Shown here: one piece after another, positions 17,627 through 27,037 of the stretch
Layout of the letters: every line of letters starts with the position of its first letter
Position numbering within the stretch: the first letter of the stretch is position 1
Assembly (NCBI GenBank): GCA_945901845.1
Contig: CAMDLR010000002.1
Coordinates: forward strand, 109,680 to 173,679
Direction: 5' to 3'
Length of the DNA stretch: 64,000 nucleotides
From: Sediminibacterium ginsengisoli
GTDB taxonomy: Bacteria; Bacteroidota; Bacteroidia; Chitinophagales; Chitinophagaceae
Program-made: the position numbers and the translations under genes
Notes under the pieces: model-generated
Database searches by the model: none
Told to the model about the DNA's origin: nothing
The model's input: the letters and a program-made list of their open reading frames with translations, nothing else

Positions 17627-18862
17627 CTATTCGTAAATAAGATGCGTTAACAAACCATCTCGTAATTTAGGCTCAAACCAAGTACTTTTTGGAGGCATCA
17701 CATTTCCACTATCTGCAATAGAAAATAATTGATCAATCGTTACAGCATATAAACTAAATGCTGCTGCAAATTGACCACTATCTACCCTATCGGCGAGTAC
17801 TTGAAGTCCTCTAATACCACCCACAAAATCCACGCGTACATCTGTGCGGGGATCACTAATGCCAAGTATAGCATCCAAAATATTGTTTTGTAAAATGGTC
17901 ACATCTAAAATACCAATAGGGTCTTCGGTGAACGAACCAGCCTTAGCAGTTAATTGATACCAGCAACCATTTATATACATGCCAAATTCGTGGAGCACAG
18001 ATGGACTAAATGGTTCTTTGGCCAACTGTTCAATATCAAATTTTGTTGAAACTGCTTCTATGAAGGCTTCATTTGTTAACCCGTTCAAATCTTTTACAAC
18101 ACGGTTATAATCCATGATATACAACTGATTGGAAGGAAACAAGGTGGTTAAAAAATAGTCCGCATTTTTTGTAGCGTTAGCACCAAGTGCAGCGCGCACT
18201 TTAGCTGCAGAAGCGGCTCTGTGGTGGCCATCTGCGATATAGGTGCAAGGAATTTCGTTATTAAAAATAGCAGTGATATTGTCAATAGTAGATGTATCAT
18301 TAACCACCCAAATCGTATGCTGTATTTCATCATCTGCTACAAAATCGTAAACAGCAGATTTAGTTTTTTTCCAGTTTTCTATTAACGTATCTAAGCTTTC
18401 ATTGTTTCGATACGCTAAAAAAACATTTCCGGTTTGCGCACCTGATGTTTTAATATGATTGATTCGGTCTAATTCTTTTTCAGGCCTTGTAAACTCGTGC
18501 TTTTTAATGATGTTATTTTCATAATCATCCACGCTACTTACACAAACAAGACCTGTTTGTGTCCTGCCATGCATAATTAACTGATACATATAATAGCATT
18601 CTTTAGATTCTCTAAAAAGTACATCGCGTTTAATAAATGCAGTTATATTTTCTTTTGCTTGCGCATACACTAATGCGTCATGTATATCTACTGATTCAGG
18701 AAGGTCAATTTCACTTTTGGTAACATGTAAAAAAGAGGCAGGATTTCCAGCTGCTTCTTTTTTTGCTTCAGTACTACTTAATACATCGTAAGGTTGGCTA
18801 GCTACTTGTTTTGCTAGCTGAGGCTGCGGTCGCAAAGCCTTAAAAGGTTGAATCATTGCCAT
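17627..18862 (-). CDS. DUF1015 family protein
   Basis: 411 residues, the normal length for DUF1015. Family signatures are visible: IQPFKALRPQP at the start, ASQPYDVLSSTEA, FTRPEKELDRINHIKTSGAQTG, and YIADGHHRAASA, which looks like a catalytic or metal-binding loop. The biochemical function is not known. In many Bacteroidota genomes DUF1015 genes lie near serC and serA, and serC is indeed three genes upstream here. It lies 15 bases before the acyl-CoA synthetase start. Confidence 0.88.
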   Translation of the reverse strand: MAMIQPFKALRPQPQLAKQVASQPYDVLSSTEAKKEAAGNPASFLHVTKSEIDLPESVDIHDALVYAQAKENITAFIKRDVLFRESKECYYMYQLIMHGRTQTGLVCVSSVDDYENNIIKKHEFTRPEKELDRINHIKTSGAQTGNVFLAYRNNESLDTLIENWKKTKSAVYDFVADDEIQHTIWVVNDTSTIDNITAIFNNEIPCTYIADGHHRAASAAKVRAALGANATKNADYFLTTLFPSNQLYIMDYNRVVKDLNGLTNEAFIEAVSTKFDIEQLAKEPFSPSVLHEFGMYINGCWYQLTAKAGSFTEDPIGILDVTILQNNILDAILGISDPRTDVRVDFVGGIRGLQVLADRVDSGQFAAAFSLYAVTIDQLFSIADSGNVMPPKSTWFEPKLRDGLLTHLIYE

Positions 18863-18889
18863 GGCTCAAATATCGGCAATTCTTGTTAA

Positions 18890-19444
18890 TTAAGGCTTGA
18901 ATTTATATGAAATTGCTTTGCCAGAATATTCATCTCGTCCTAAGAGTTCCATATAAATTACATTGGGCACCCAAAAAGATCCACCATCAATTCTGACAAA
19001 TAATTTTTGCAAAACAAACTCTTTATTATTGAGCAAAAAATAAACTTTGTACTGATTGTCCCTTAGAGAACACTTTAAGTAAAATACTTGTTTTTTATAG
19101 GAAACAAAATGAAGTTTAAATACACCGTTTGGAAGAGACTCATGCGTAATTCCGTAAGCAAAGGTTTGTTGAATATAGCTTAATTCTTTTTTTTCATCCC
19201 CTTCGTCATAACGTATCCAATATACATGTACCGGATTATCTTTGATTATCTGACCTTTAACATCTGTGTTTAGCGCACAAATTATTGTGTTGCTATTGGT
19301 GCTTCTTTGCAAATAAAAAAGTTGCTTAGGACCTGTTTTAGGAACTGGAAAAGAGTCTATAATATTGCCTGCAAGGCTTTGATTGGCATATAGCAAAAAT
19401 GCTGCAACTACAATAGATACAATCTTTTGATACATCTTCCCCAT
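18890..19444 (-). CDS. DUF4833-like secreted protein
   Basis: 184 residues with a cleavable signal peptide (about residues 1-25, ending SLAG). The mature part has the blocks I associate with DUF4833: LFYLQRSTNSNTIICALN, NPVHVYWIRYDEGDEKKELSYIQQTFAYG and a C-terminal beta-rich region. Function unknown. It begins 2 bases after the DUF5686 gene and must be co-translated with it, which suggests a cell-envelope role. The family name is from memory of the motif pattern, so it is less certain than the gene itself. Confidence 0.72.
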   Translation of the reverse strand: MGKMYQKIVSIVVAAFLLYANQSLAGNIIDSFPVPKTGPKQLFYLQRSTNSNTIICALNTDVKGQIIKDNPVHVYWIRYDEGDEKKELSYIQQTFAYGITHESLPNGVFKLHFVSYKKQVFYLKCSLRDNQYKVYFLLNNKEFVLQKLFVRIDGGSFWVPNVIYMELLGRDEYSGKAISYKFKP

Positions 19445-19446
19445 TG

Positions 19447-21996
19447 TTAAAAATCAAATCTAAATCTTGTACGAATCCCTAGCTTAGTAATATACGGGTT
19501 GTTTGTATAGGTAAACCTCTTAACTAGGTCTACACGTAAAAACTTAAATATATTTCCAATACCTACACTGCCTTCAAAATAAGGGCCTTGATTGAGGCTA
19601 AAACTAGTAACAGCTCCATTGTAATTTTGAAAAGCAATTAAATCCGGATTTTTGGAAGGGTCATTTTCATCTCTTAAGCTTCCGTAAATAACCCTTGCCG
19701 CTAATTGCTCACGCAGTTTTAGTTTTTTCAATAACGGAATACGGTTAAATATCAATCCGTTAAAATAATGTTCAACAAATAAAGATGCGTATCTATCACT
19801 TACAAATTCCTGAAAATTCATAAGGTTGTATGAATTTAGCTGGTAGGCGTATGTTTGGTTTGCTCTAGGAATACTTAATAAAGGATATGGAATTTTTCCA
19901 AACATATGTCCGGCTTCAAAATTGATATCTGTAAATCCAAGTTGAGACAAGTAAAAACGTTTATCAAAAGTGAAACTAATTTTTTGGTAATTATAATTAC
20001 TACCCATCACCCCTTTCAACCCTGCGGTATAATTGAGGGTTAGTATGGGGTATTTATTGACCATCGCCACTCGGTAAACCTTTCCTTGAAAAAACTGTTC
20101 GTGTGGAGCCCATCTAATTTGTCCAGTAATTTCTGATGTGTTAACCTCGGGAACGACCACTGTTTGACCATTTTTTACCGTTTGATACACTAAACCTCCT
20201 GCTGCTGCATGCTTCCAATTTCTAAATCCAATGGTGTAGGATAACCTGCTAGGTAATTCATGAACATAATCTATTCTAAAATATTTATTATAGGTCCACT
20301 TGTCGTTGAGCCCTCTTTTAAATGAAAGGAAAATATTATCCTCCGATACAAACTCCAAATCTTGGCCTGGTATTTTAGTTTCTTGCTGGTAACTAGCGCG
20401 CACAAAATGCATGGGAAATGCATATATCGATTGATTGTTTAAGGAGTAGGTAGCGCCACCATAATATTTCCATCTTTCATCTTTAAAACCATAAGCACCA
20501 TAGCCTTCAAAGTAGATACGCTTACTTAATTTGGGCGTTGTACGGCCACCTACCCTGAGTCTAAATCCTTCTATTGGATTAAAACTATAAAAAGTAGCAG
20601 CAGGACCAATATCAAAAGGGCCAATAGCAGTATAGCCTGCTACTAAAAGTGTTACAACAGCCATCGTTCTTCGAAAAGAAGGCATTTTTTCTAGGCTATC
20701 GATATTACTGTAAACTTTTGATTCTGCTTTTGTTAAAGTATCATGTCTATTGGTGTTCCAAAAGGCCTCTGTGTAATTGGCTGCATCCGCTTTAACAACT
20801 AGTGAAGGGCCAGTATATACCGAATCGGGAAGCGCTTTATTAATCGTGTAATTTTTATGGGAAACTGTTCGGCCACCAAATATACCACCCTTACTATTTT
20901 TTGTAAGTGCCGCTTCTGTAAATGCGGTACTCTTGATTAAGTGATATCTACTATCTGAACCTTGTTCAAAATCTAAATCTATATTTAATTCTCTAACAAA
21001 ATTTATATTGGCATTTTTACTAATAAACATGGTCATTTTTTGAACACCATAATTACCATCAAGTGTAATATACATGGTACCTCTAAACAACAAATCGTTC
21101 GTGTTACGCGGCGTAAAGTAAAGCTTTACTAACTTTTGTCCATTCGCGTCAGTAATGGTGTCCCTTATGTAATACATATAAAATGTAGGTGCAACATCTG
21201 CGATGGGACTTAAAAATTCATGGGTAAATAAAGGAATATTATTTTCATAAATATTAACATCCATCACAAGCCTATTTAAATAGGTACTTACACCATCATT
21301 ATCTACGTAGTCACCAAAGTTAACGCGCTTTTGCGCAAGTAAAATATCTTTGGTTTTCTCTGGTGATTTTCTAAAATAATGTGTAGATAAACGTTCTTCT
21401 AAATAAATAGGGATGAGTGTTTTACCAATTACTTTTTGAGTATCTCGGTTGTCAAATAAAAACTGATACTTTTTTAAGAGTTTACTATTTGTAATTTTTT
21501 CAGGAATTTTGCTAAGCGATAATTCTACCTTATCATATTCTTCGTATTGGATATAATCGTAACTATCGGGTCTATTAAGTGGCTTATTCGCAATCACTCT
21601 TTTAATAAGGTCTACAGCTGGATTGTTTTTATTTTTATAGGGTGCTCGTTTGTTTGTAGAAACTGTTACATTATTTGAAAGCAAAGGATCCACTTCCATG
21701 ATAAAATCTATCACCTGCGATCTGCCAACTTGGATATTTTTAGTGATTGTTTTGTAGCCAACATAGGAAATTTTAATGCTAGCAATTTGATTGGCGCCCA
21801 CGAGCTTGTATTTGCCAGCACTATCTGTTACCGTTCCCCTTCCATTTTTAAAAACAATCGTTGCAAAAGGGATGGGCGCGCCACTATTTAAATCTTTTAC
21901 AACACCAGTAATGATCGTTTGTTGTGCAGTTGCTTCCTTAGTAAAAAAGACTAACGTTAATAGGATAAAAAAATATTTGATGATTTTTTTATCCAT
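19447..21996 (-). CDS. DUF5686 outer-membrane protein with carboxypeptidase-like regulatory domain
   Basis: 849 residues from the ATG at 21996; the frame opens slightly earlier (22008), but the later ATG gives the signal peptide MDKKIIKYFFILLTLVFF...ATAQ. Residues about 26-110 form a carboxypeptidase-D regulatory-like beta-sandwich (ITGVVKDLNSGAPIPFATIVFKNG...DSAGKYKL). The rest matches DUF5686, with a C-terminal half rich in alternating aromatic strands typical of a beta-barrel (ends TKLGIRTRFRFDF). It overlaps the serC stop by 8 bases. Probably an outer-membrane protein of unknown role; it lacks the TonB plug, so it is not a SusC-type transporter. Confidence 0.85.
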   Translation of the reverse strand: MDKKIIKYFFILLTLVFFTKEATAQQTIITGVVKDLNSGAPIPFATIVFKNGRGTVTDSAGKYKLVGANQIASIKISYVGYKTITKNIQVGRSQVIDFIMEVDPLLSNNVTVSTNKRAPYKNKNNPAVDLIKRVIANKPLNRPDSYDYIQYEEYDKVELSLSKIPEKITNSKLLKKYQFLFDNRDTQKVIGKTLIPIYLEERLSTHYFRKSPEKTKDILLAQKRVNFGDYVDNDGVSTYLNRLVMDVNIYENNIPLFTHEFLSPIADVAPTFYMYYIRDTITDANGQKLVKLYFTPRNTNDLLFRGTMYITLDGNYGVQKMTMFISKNANINFVRELNIDLDFEQGSDSRYHLIKSTAFTEAALTKNSKGGIFGGRTVSHKNYTINKALPDSVYTGPSLVVKADAANYTEAFWNTNRHDTLTKAESKVYSNIDSLEKMPSFRRTMAVVTLLVAGYTAIGPFDIGPAATFYSFNPIEGFRLRVGGRTTPKLSKRIYFEGYGAYGFKDERWKYYGGATYSLNNQSIYAFPMHFVRASYQQETKIPGQDLEFVSEDNIFLSFKRGLNDKWTYNKYFRIDYVHELPSRLSYTIGFRNWKHAAAGGLVYQTVKNGQTVVVPEVNTSEITGQIRWAPHEQFFQGKVYRVAMVNKYPILTLNYTAGLKGVMGSNYNYQKISFTFDKRFYLSQLGFTDINFEAGHMFGKIPYPLLSIPRANQTYAYQLNSYNLMNFQEFVSDRYASLFVEHYFNGLIFNRIPLLKKLKLREQLAARVIYGSLRDENDPSKNPDLIAFQNYNGAVTSFSLNQGPYFEGSVGIGNIFKFLRVDLVKRFTYTNNPYITKLGIRTRFRFDF

Positions 21997-23065
21997 GAGC
22001 AGATGCAAAGTGTTTCATGAGTTCACAAAATATTTGAACGCTAGACAGCGGCATAGCATTGTACATACTTACACGCACACCTCCTACGGTCCTATATCCT
22101 TTAACACCAACCATGCCTTCCGCTTTACATAAACTTAAAAAGCTTTCTTCTAAACTTTGATCTTTTAAAAAGAATACGGCGTTCATTAAACTTCTATCTT
22201 CTTTTGCAACACGCACTTCAAAAACAGGTAATGAATCGATGGTTTGGTATAACAAATTTGATTTTGCTGTATTGCGGAGTTGCATTTCAGGAAGGCCACC
22301 CTCTTCAATAATCCAACGAAGCGTTAATAAACTTACATAGATTGCAAAAACAGGTGGCGTATTCATTAAAGAACCAGCCGCAATATGTTTTTGATAATCC
22401 ATGATGGTAGGAATTTTTCTAGCCATTTTTCCTAGTATTTCCTTTTTTACAACCACCATATTTACACCAGCAGCACCCATGTTTTTTTGAGCACCCGCAT
22501 ATATCAGCGAAAACTGATTAAAGTTACGAGGCGCATAAAATATATCACTACTCATATCTGCAACCAGCGGTGTTGTTGTATTTGGGAGGTTATGCCACTG
22601 CGTTCCTTCTACGGTATTATTGGTGGTAAAATGCAAATATTTAGATGCAGGATCTACCACAAAATTTTTATCAATGCGGGTATGATTGTTTGGTGTACTG
22701 TCTGTTACGATATCAATGTTTCCAAAGTTTGCTGCTTCTTTGATGGCCTTATTACCCCATATGCCATTGTCACAATAGGCAGCCGTTTCATGCGTATCGA
22801 GTAAATTCATGGGTACTTGCATAAACTGTGTGGTAGCACCTCCATGCAAAAACAACACTTCATAATCATCTCCAATTTGCATTAGTGATTTTACAGATTG
22901 CACTGCTTCATGCATAACATCTTGAAAAAGTGTAGTTCGGTGACCTATTTCTAAAATGGATAAACCAGAACCTTCAAAATTAATAATGGCTTCTGCTGCT
23001 TTTTGCATTACAACAGGCGGTAAAATAGAGGGTCCAGAATTGAAATTATGCAGTTTCATTTTCAT
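21989..23065 (-). CDS. serC: Phosphoserine aminotransferase
   Basis: About 358 residues, from ATG at 23065 or 23059 (MKLHNFNSGPS). It is a class V PLP transaminase that converts 3-phosphohydroxypyruvate to phosphoserine in serine synthesis. Signatures: NFNSGPSILPPVV, EIGHRTTLFQ, LFLHGGATTQFMQVP, and YAGAQKNMGAAGVNMVV, where the lysine binds PLP. The C-terminus (GVKGYRTVGGVRVSMYNA) is standard. The start overlaps the DUF502 gene by about 20 bases and the end overlaps DUF5686 by 8. serA, often next to it in this phylum, is absent from the window. Confidence 0.94.
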   Translation of the reverse strand: MKMKLHNFNSGPSILPPVVMQKAAEAIINFEGSGLSILEIGHRTTLFQDVMHEAVQSVKSLMQIGDDYEVLFLHGGATTQFMQVPMNLLDTHETAAYCDNGIWGNKAIKEAANFGNIDIVTDSTPNNHTRIDKNFVVDPASKYLHFTTNNTVEGTQWHNLPNTTTPLVADMSSDIFYAPRNFNQFSLIYAGAQKNMGAAGVNMVVVKKEILGKMARKIPTIMDYQKHIAAGSLMNTPPVFAIYVSLLTLRWIIEEGGLPEMQLRNTAKSNLLYQTIDSLPVFEVRVAKEDRSLMNAVFFLKDQSLEESFLSLCKAEGMVGVKGYRTVGGVRVSMYNAMPLSSVQIFCELMKHFASAHG

Positions 23066-23729
23066 TGAGGGCTTTGATAATGGTATCGTCATGAAAATCT
23101 GTTACTCCACCTGAAACGGCATATTTCATAGCATCTGAAGCAGAAACATTAACTAATAATTTAATATTAGTTTTTGGGATGATATAGGTAATACCTGAAA
23201 TAGCGTAAGAATGTGGGACATACACAGTAACATGATCGGGCAACCCAAACTCTGTGTTTGTAGGCTGGGTAATAAATCCTATGCGCCAAACGCCCGATAC
23301 GTCTACATTAACAAGTACGGGCTTATCAAATTTCTTTTTATTGCCTGCAAATGCCTCTAAAAAGTCTTTAACGGATGAATAAATGATCTTAATGCCTGGG
23401 GTTCTTTCTAGAACGGTGTCAAAAATAGACACCAATCTTCCCACCACAAACAAAGAAGATAACCAACCCACAAGCAACACCAGAAGAACCACTACCACAA
23501 AGCCCAACCCTGGAATTTTATCTAAAGATCCGTCTAATTTTTTATCTAATAAACTGGGAAACAGTGTATTAATTAGATTAGGTAAAAATCCATCGACCCA
23601 TTGAAATAAGCCAAGTACTACCCATATGGTAACAGCTATTGGGGTTAAAACAATAAGTCCCTGAAAGAAAAATTGAACCAAGCGATTAATTGTGACCTTG
23701 GCTCTAAGCTGCTTATACCTGGTATTCAT
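23046..23729 (-). CDS. DUF502 inner-membrane protein
   Basis: 227 residues with two clear membrane helices (about 18-42, FFFQGLIVLTPIAVTIWVVLG, and about 72-95, GFVVVVLLVLLVGWLSSLFV). The segment after them (TPGIKIIYSSVKDFLEAFAG, then GFPTQP-like and VYVPHSYAISG-like blocks) is the DUF502 hallmark. Function is unknown. It is the first gene of the run that leads into serC, and its end overlaps the serC start. Confidence 0.88.
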   Translation of the reverse strand: MNTRYKQLRAKVTINRLVQFFFQGLIVLTPIAVTIWVVLGLFQWVDGFLPNLINTLFPSLLDKKLDGSLDKIPGLGFVVVVLLVLLVGWLSSLFVVGRLVSIFDTVLERTPGIKIIYSSVKDFLEAFAGNKKKFDKPVLVNVDVSGVWRIGFITQPTNTEFGLPDHVTVYVPHSYAISGITYIIPKTNIKLLVNVSASDAMKYAVSGGVTDFHDDTIIKALNENETA

Positions 23730-23810
23730 TGTAAAAATTTAGGTGCAAGTTAATGTATAGTTTGCTCAAACTACCGTTCATCAAAATTACGGATAAATTT
23801 AATGGGAAAC

Positions 23811-23841
23811 TTTGGTTACATAAAAAGTTTTCATAGTTTTG
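23811..23841 (+). promoter_or_regulatory. Bacteroidota-type promoter of the tetR-RND operon
   Basis: TTTG (23811-23814), a 19-base spacer and TAGTTTTG (23834-23841) match the Bacteroidota sigma-ABfr consensus TTTG-N19-TAnnTTTG exactly. Transcription would begin only about 10 bases before the TetR start codon, leaving a very short leader. Autoregulation by the TetR protein at an operator overlapping this site is likely but no clear palindrome was identified. Confidence 0.8.
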
Positions 23842-23857
23842 CAACCTCAATTCAAAA

Positions 23858-24469
23858 ATGGAAACGCAAGAAAGAATTATACTTAAATCACATGAACTTT
23901 TTATGCTATATGGCATCAGAAGTGTGAGCATGGATGAAATTGCCAACCACCTAGGTATGAGCAAAAAAACCATCTATCAGTACTTTAAAGACAAAGATGC
24001 ACTGGTAGAAGGGGTCATCAATATTGAAATTCAAAGACACCACGATGAATTTAGCAGGTATGCTGCTATCAGCGAAAATGCAATTCACGAAATTTTTTTA
24101 GCACTCGATACCGCACAAGAAATGTTCAAACACATGAACCCTTCCGTGATGTTTGACTTACAAAAATACCATAGCACCGCTTTTGAAACATTTAGAACAC
24201 ACAAAAACACATTCTTTTACGACATCATAAAAGCAAATATTGAAAGAGGGAGATCTGAAGGATTCTTCAGAAAAGAACTAAACGTTGACGTATTAACAAG
24301 ATTAAGACTTGCCAATATGTTTTTGATGTTTGACTTTGAACACTTTCCATCCAATAAATTCACAGCTATTGAAATAATCACAGATACAACTGATAATTTT
24401 TTACATGGTTTGGCTACCCAAAGTGGATTACAAGTAATTGATCAATACAAGCAAGAAAGAAAAAAATAA
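23858..24469 (+). CDS. TetR family transcriptional regulator
   Basis: 203 residues. The N-terminal helix-turn-helix is typical (GIRSVSMDEIANHLGMSKKTIYQYFKDKDAL, about 20-50). The C-terminal helical ligand-binding domain is of unknown specificity. The gene leads a four-gene operon with an outer-membrane factor, periplasmic adaptor and RND pump, so it most likely represses that efflux system until a substrate binds. Its stop codon (TAA ending at 24469) directly abuts the next ATG. Confidence 0.93.
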   Translation: METQERIILKSHELFMLYGIRSVSMDEIANHLGMSKKTIYQYFKDKDALVEGVINIEIQRHHDEFSRYAAISENAIHEIFLALDTAQEMFKHMNPSVMFDLQKYHSTAFETFRTHKNTFFYDIIKANIERGRSEGFFRKELNVDVLTRLRLANMFLMFDFEHFPSNKFTAIEIITDTTDNFLHGLATQSGLQVIDQYKQERKK

Positions 24470-25816
24470 ATGAATATGAACAGAAAAAAGATATTGGTTG
24501 TAAGCCTTATGCTATCGCTCATTACGTTTGCAGGTATAGCAACTGCACAAACAAAAAATGAATTTAGCATAGCGCAGTGTGTCGAATTTGCTAACAAAAA
24601 CAACCTACAAGTAAAAAATTCGCTCCTAACCATTAAAAGTCAGGAAGCCATTAATAAAGAAGTGACCGCTTCTGCTTTACCAACTGTAACTGCAACCGTT
24701 GGTGGTGTAAATTATTTAGAACTTCCAGTTTCGCTTTTACCAGGTGAAATTTTTGGGGGAGCGGCAGGCAGTTTCATCCCGGTAAGATTTGGTACCAAAT
24801 TCAATGCTAATGCAAGTATACAGCTACAGCAACTATTATTTGATGGTCAAGTTTTTGTGGCGCTTCAAGCCCGCAGAGCTACCATTGAGCTCCAGCAAAA
24901 ATCAGCAGAAGTTACCGAGGAAATGATAAAAACCAATATTCACAAAATCTATTACCAGTTGGTTGTAAGCAAAACACAAATTGCATTACTAGATGCGAAT
25001 ATTGAAAGGCTTCAAAAATTAGAGCACGACTCAAAAGAGCTATATAAAAATGGATTTGTAGAGAAATTAGATCTCGATAAAATTGCTGTGCAAATTGCCA
25101 ATTTACAAACGGAAAAATTAAAGGCCTCAAACGGAATTGAACTTGGATATATTGGTCTTAAAACTTTAATGGGCATGCCTGTTAAAGATACCCTAGTGCT
25201 AACAGATAAAATTTCAGAAGATCAAATCACAACAGATGTAGCTAACAATCAAGATTATGCATACACCGATCGCAAAGAATTTCAAGCCGTAAGCTTAGGC
25301 AAAAAACTAAATGAGTACAATATCAAAAGATACCAATTAAGTTATTTACCCACTATCGCCATGTCGGGCGCATTTACCAAAAATGCCCAAAGAAATCAGT
25401 TCAACTTTTTTAAAGGAGGTGACTGGTTTACAACCAGTTTTGTTGGCCTTAACATAAGTGCACCCATTTTTGATGGATTTGCCAGAAAAGCGAGGATCAC
25501 AAAAGCAAAAATTGATTTACAACAAACCGAAAATCAATTACAAAATTTAAGACTTACCATTGACGCAGAGGTAACGCAAGCAAAAATGAATTTTGCAACG
25601 GCTATTAGTACACTTAGCTACCAAAAAAAGAATATGCAATTGGCAGAATCAGTGTATGCGCAAACAAAAAAGAAATATGAAATAGGAACCGGATCCAATA
25701 TGGAAATCACTGCTGCCCAAACAGATTTAGTAACGGCACAATCCAATTATATTGGTGCCATGTACAGTGCTATCATTGCTAGGGTCGATTACTTAAAAGC
25801 AACCGGAAAATTATAA
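24470..25816 (+). CDS. TolC family outer-membrane efflux factor
   Basis: 448 residues with a signal peptide (to about ATAQ, residue 25). Two outer-membrane efflux protein domains are visible as tandem long-helix segments; the typical helix ends are SIAQCVEFANKNNLQVKNS and, near the C-terminus, YEIGTGSNMEITAAQTDLVTAQSNYIGAMY. It forms the trimeric outer-membrane channel of the tripartite pump encoded with it. Starts are ATG at 24470 or 24476 (MNRKK). It directly follows tetR with no gap. Confidence 0.92.
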   Translation: MNMNRKKILVVSLMLSLITFAGIATAQTKNEFSIAQCVEFANKNNLQVKNSLLTIKSQEAINKEVTASALPTVTATVGGVNYLELPVSLLPGEIFGGAAGSFIPVRFGTKFNANASIQLQQLLFDGQVFVALQARRATIELQQKSAEVTEEMIKTNIHKIYYQLVVSKTQIALLDANIERLQKLEHDSKELYKNGFVEKLDLDKIAVQIANLQTEKLKASNGIELGYIGLKTLMGMPVKDTLVLTDKISEDQITTDVANNQDYAYTDRKEFQAVSLGKKLNEYNIKRYQLSYLPTIAMSGAFTKNAQRNQFNFFKGGDWFTTSFVGLNISAPIFDGFARKARITKAKIDLQQTENQLQNLRLTIDAEVTQAKMNFATAISTLSYQKKNMQLAESVYAQTKKKYEIGTGSNMEITAAQTDLVTAQSNYIGAMYSAIIARVDYLKATGKL

Positions 25817-25843
25817 TTAAAATAATACGTAAATAAATATACC

Positions 25844-27013
25844 ATGCAAGCATTTATTAAAATCTCACTTGTTAGCGTTTTAGTCACATTTTCGGCATGT
25901 ACCGGAAATGAAAAAAGTGGAAGTTTAAACGATAAAAAAAATAAACTAGCTGCACTTAAAAAAGAAGTTAGTGCATTAGAATCAGAAATTACAAAACTAG
26001 ATACAGCAGCTGCCAATCAGGCAACCGGTAAACTTGTTGTTACAGCAGTGCTTACTGCTCAACCATTTAATCACTACATTGATTTACAAGGTAAAATTGA
26101 GTCCGAGAGTGTTTCGTATGTAACAGCTCGCGGCGGTGGGGGACAAGTAAAAGGTATTTTTGTGAAAAGAGGTGATGTAGTACCCAAAGGAAAGTTGATC
26201 GTAAAATTAGATGATGCGATTCAACGTCAGGCATTGATTGCTGCAGAGCAAGGGCTACAAACACTAAAAACACAATTATCTTTTGCAAATACATTATTAC
26301 AAAAACAAAAGAACTTGTGGGAACAAAATATTGGAACAGAAGTACAACTAATATCTGCAAAAAACAATGTTGAATTATTAGAAAATCAACTTAAAACAGC
26401 GCAAGAGCAAGTAAAAATAAGCCGCGAGCAAGTAGTATTTACGTCGGTATTTAGTGACGTAGATGGTGTTGTAGAAGAAGTGAACGTGCGTGTAGGTGAA
26501 ATTTTTATAGGTCCTGGTCAAATAAAAATAGTAAACACCACTAAATTAAAAGTAACAGCAGAAGTACCTGAAAACTACAGCCAACGTGTTAAAACAGGAA
26601 CCAAGCTTGTCATTAACCTTCCTGATTTACAAAAAAGTATTCAGGCCCAAATTTCGGTGGTAGGTAAAATCATCAATCCAAATTCTAGAAGCTTTTATAT
26701 TGAAGCCAAAGTAGCTGCCGATAAAGATTTAAGACCCAATCAAATTGCACTCGTTCAAATTTTAGATTACAGCACCGAAAATGCCATTGCTATTCCTGTA
26801 AACACTTTACAAAATGACGAAACAGGTAAATATGTTATGGTTGCTGTTAATGAGAAGGGTAAATTAATTGCCCGCAAACGTATGGTAACAGTAGGTGAAT
26901 TCTATAAAGATCAATTAGAAATTAAATCGGGTTTACAAGCAGGTGATCAAATTGTAACAGAGGGATTCCAGAGTTTGTATGATGGACAGTTGATTGTACT
27001 TGCTAGTAAATAA
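25844..27013 (+). CDS. RND efflux periplasmic adaptor (membrane fusion) lipoprotein
   Basis: 389 residues. A lipoprotein signal ends FSAC (about Cys19), so it is anchored by lipid. A short coiled coil precedes the barrel-sandwich (lipoyl-like) domain with GGGGQVKGIFVKRGDVVPKGKLIVKLDD; an alpha-hairpin (about 125-190) and a second lipoyl half (VFSDVDGVVEEVNVRVGEIF) follow, then beta-barrel and membrane-proximal domains. It bridges the inner-membrane pump and the TolC-like channel. 27 bases after the TolC gene, 24 before the pump gene. Confidence 0.93.
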   Translation: MQAFIKISLVSVLVTFSACTGNEKSGSLNDKKNKLAALKKEVSALESEITKLDTAAANQATGKLVVTAVLTAQPFNHYIDLQGKIESESVSYVTARGGGGQVKGIFVKRGDVVPKGKLIVKLDDAIQRQALIAAEQGLQTLKTQLSFANTLLQKQKNLWEQNIGTEVQLISAKNNVELLENQLKTAQEQVKISREQVVFTSVFSDVDGVVEEVNVRVGEIFIGPGQIKIVNTTKLKVTAEVPENYSQRVKTGTKLVINLPDLQKSIQAQISVVGKIINPNSRSFYIEAKVAADKDLRPNQIALVQILDYSTENAIAIPVNTLQNDETGKYVMVAVNEKGKLIARKRMVTVGEFYKDQLEIKSGLQAGDQIVTEGFQSLYDGQLIVLASK

Positions 27014-27037
27014 TTAGAATACGAATAAAAATATTGT

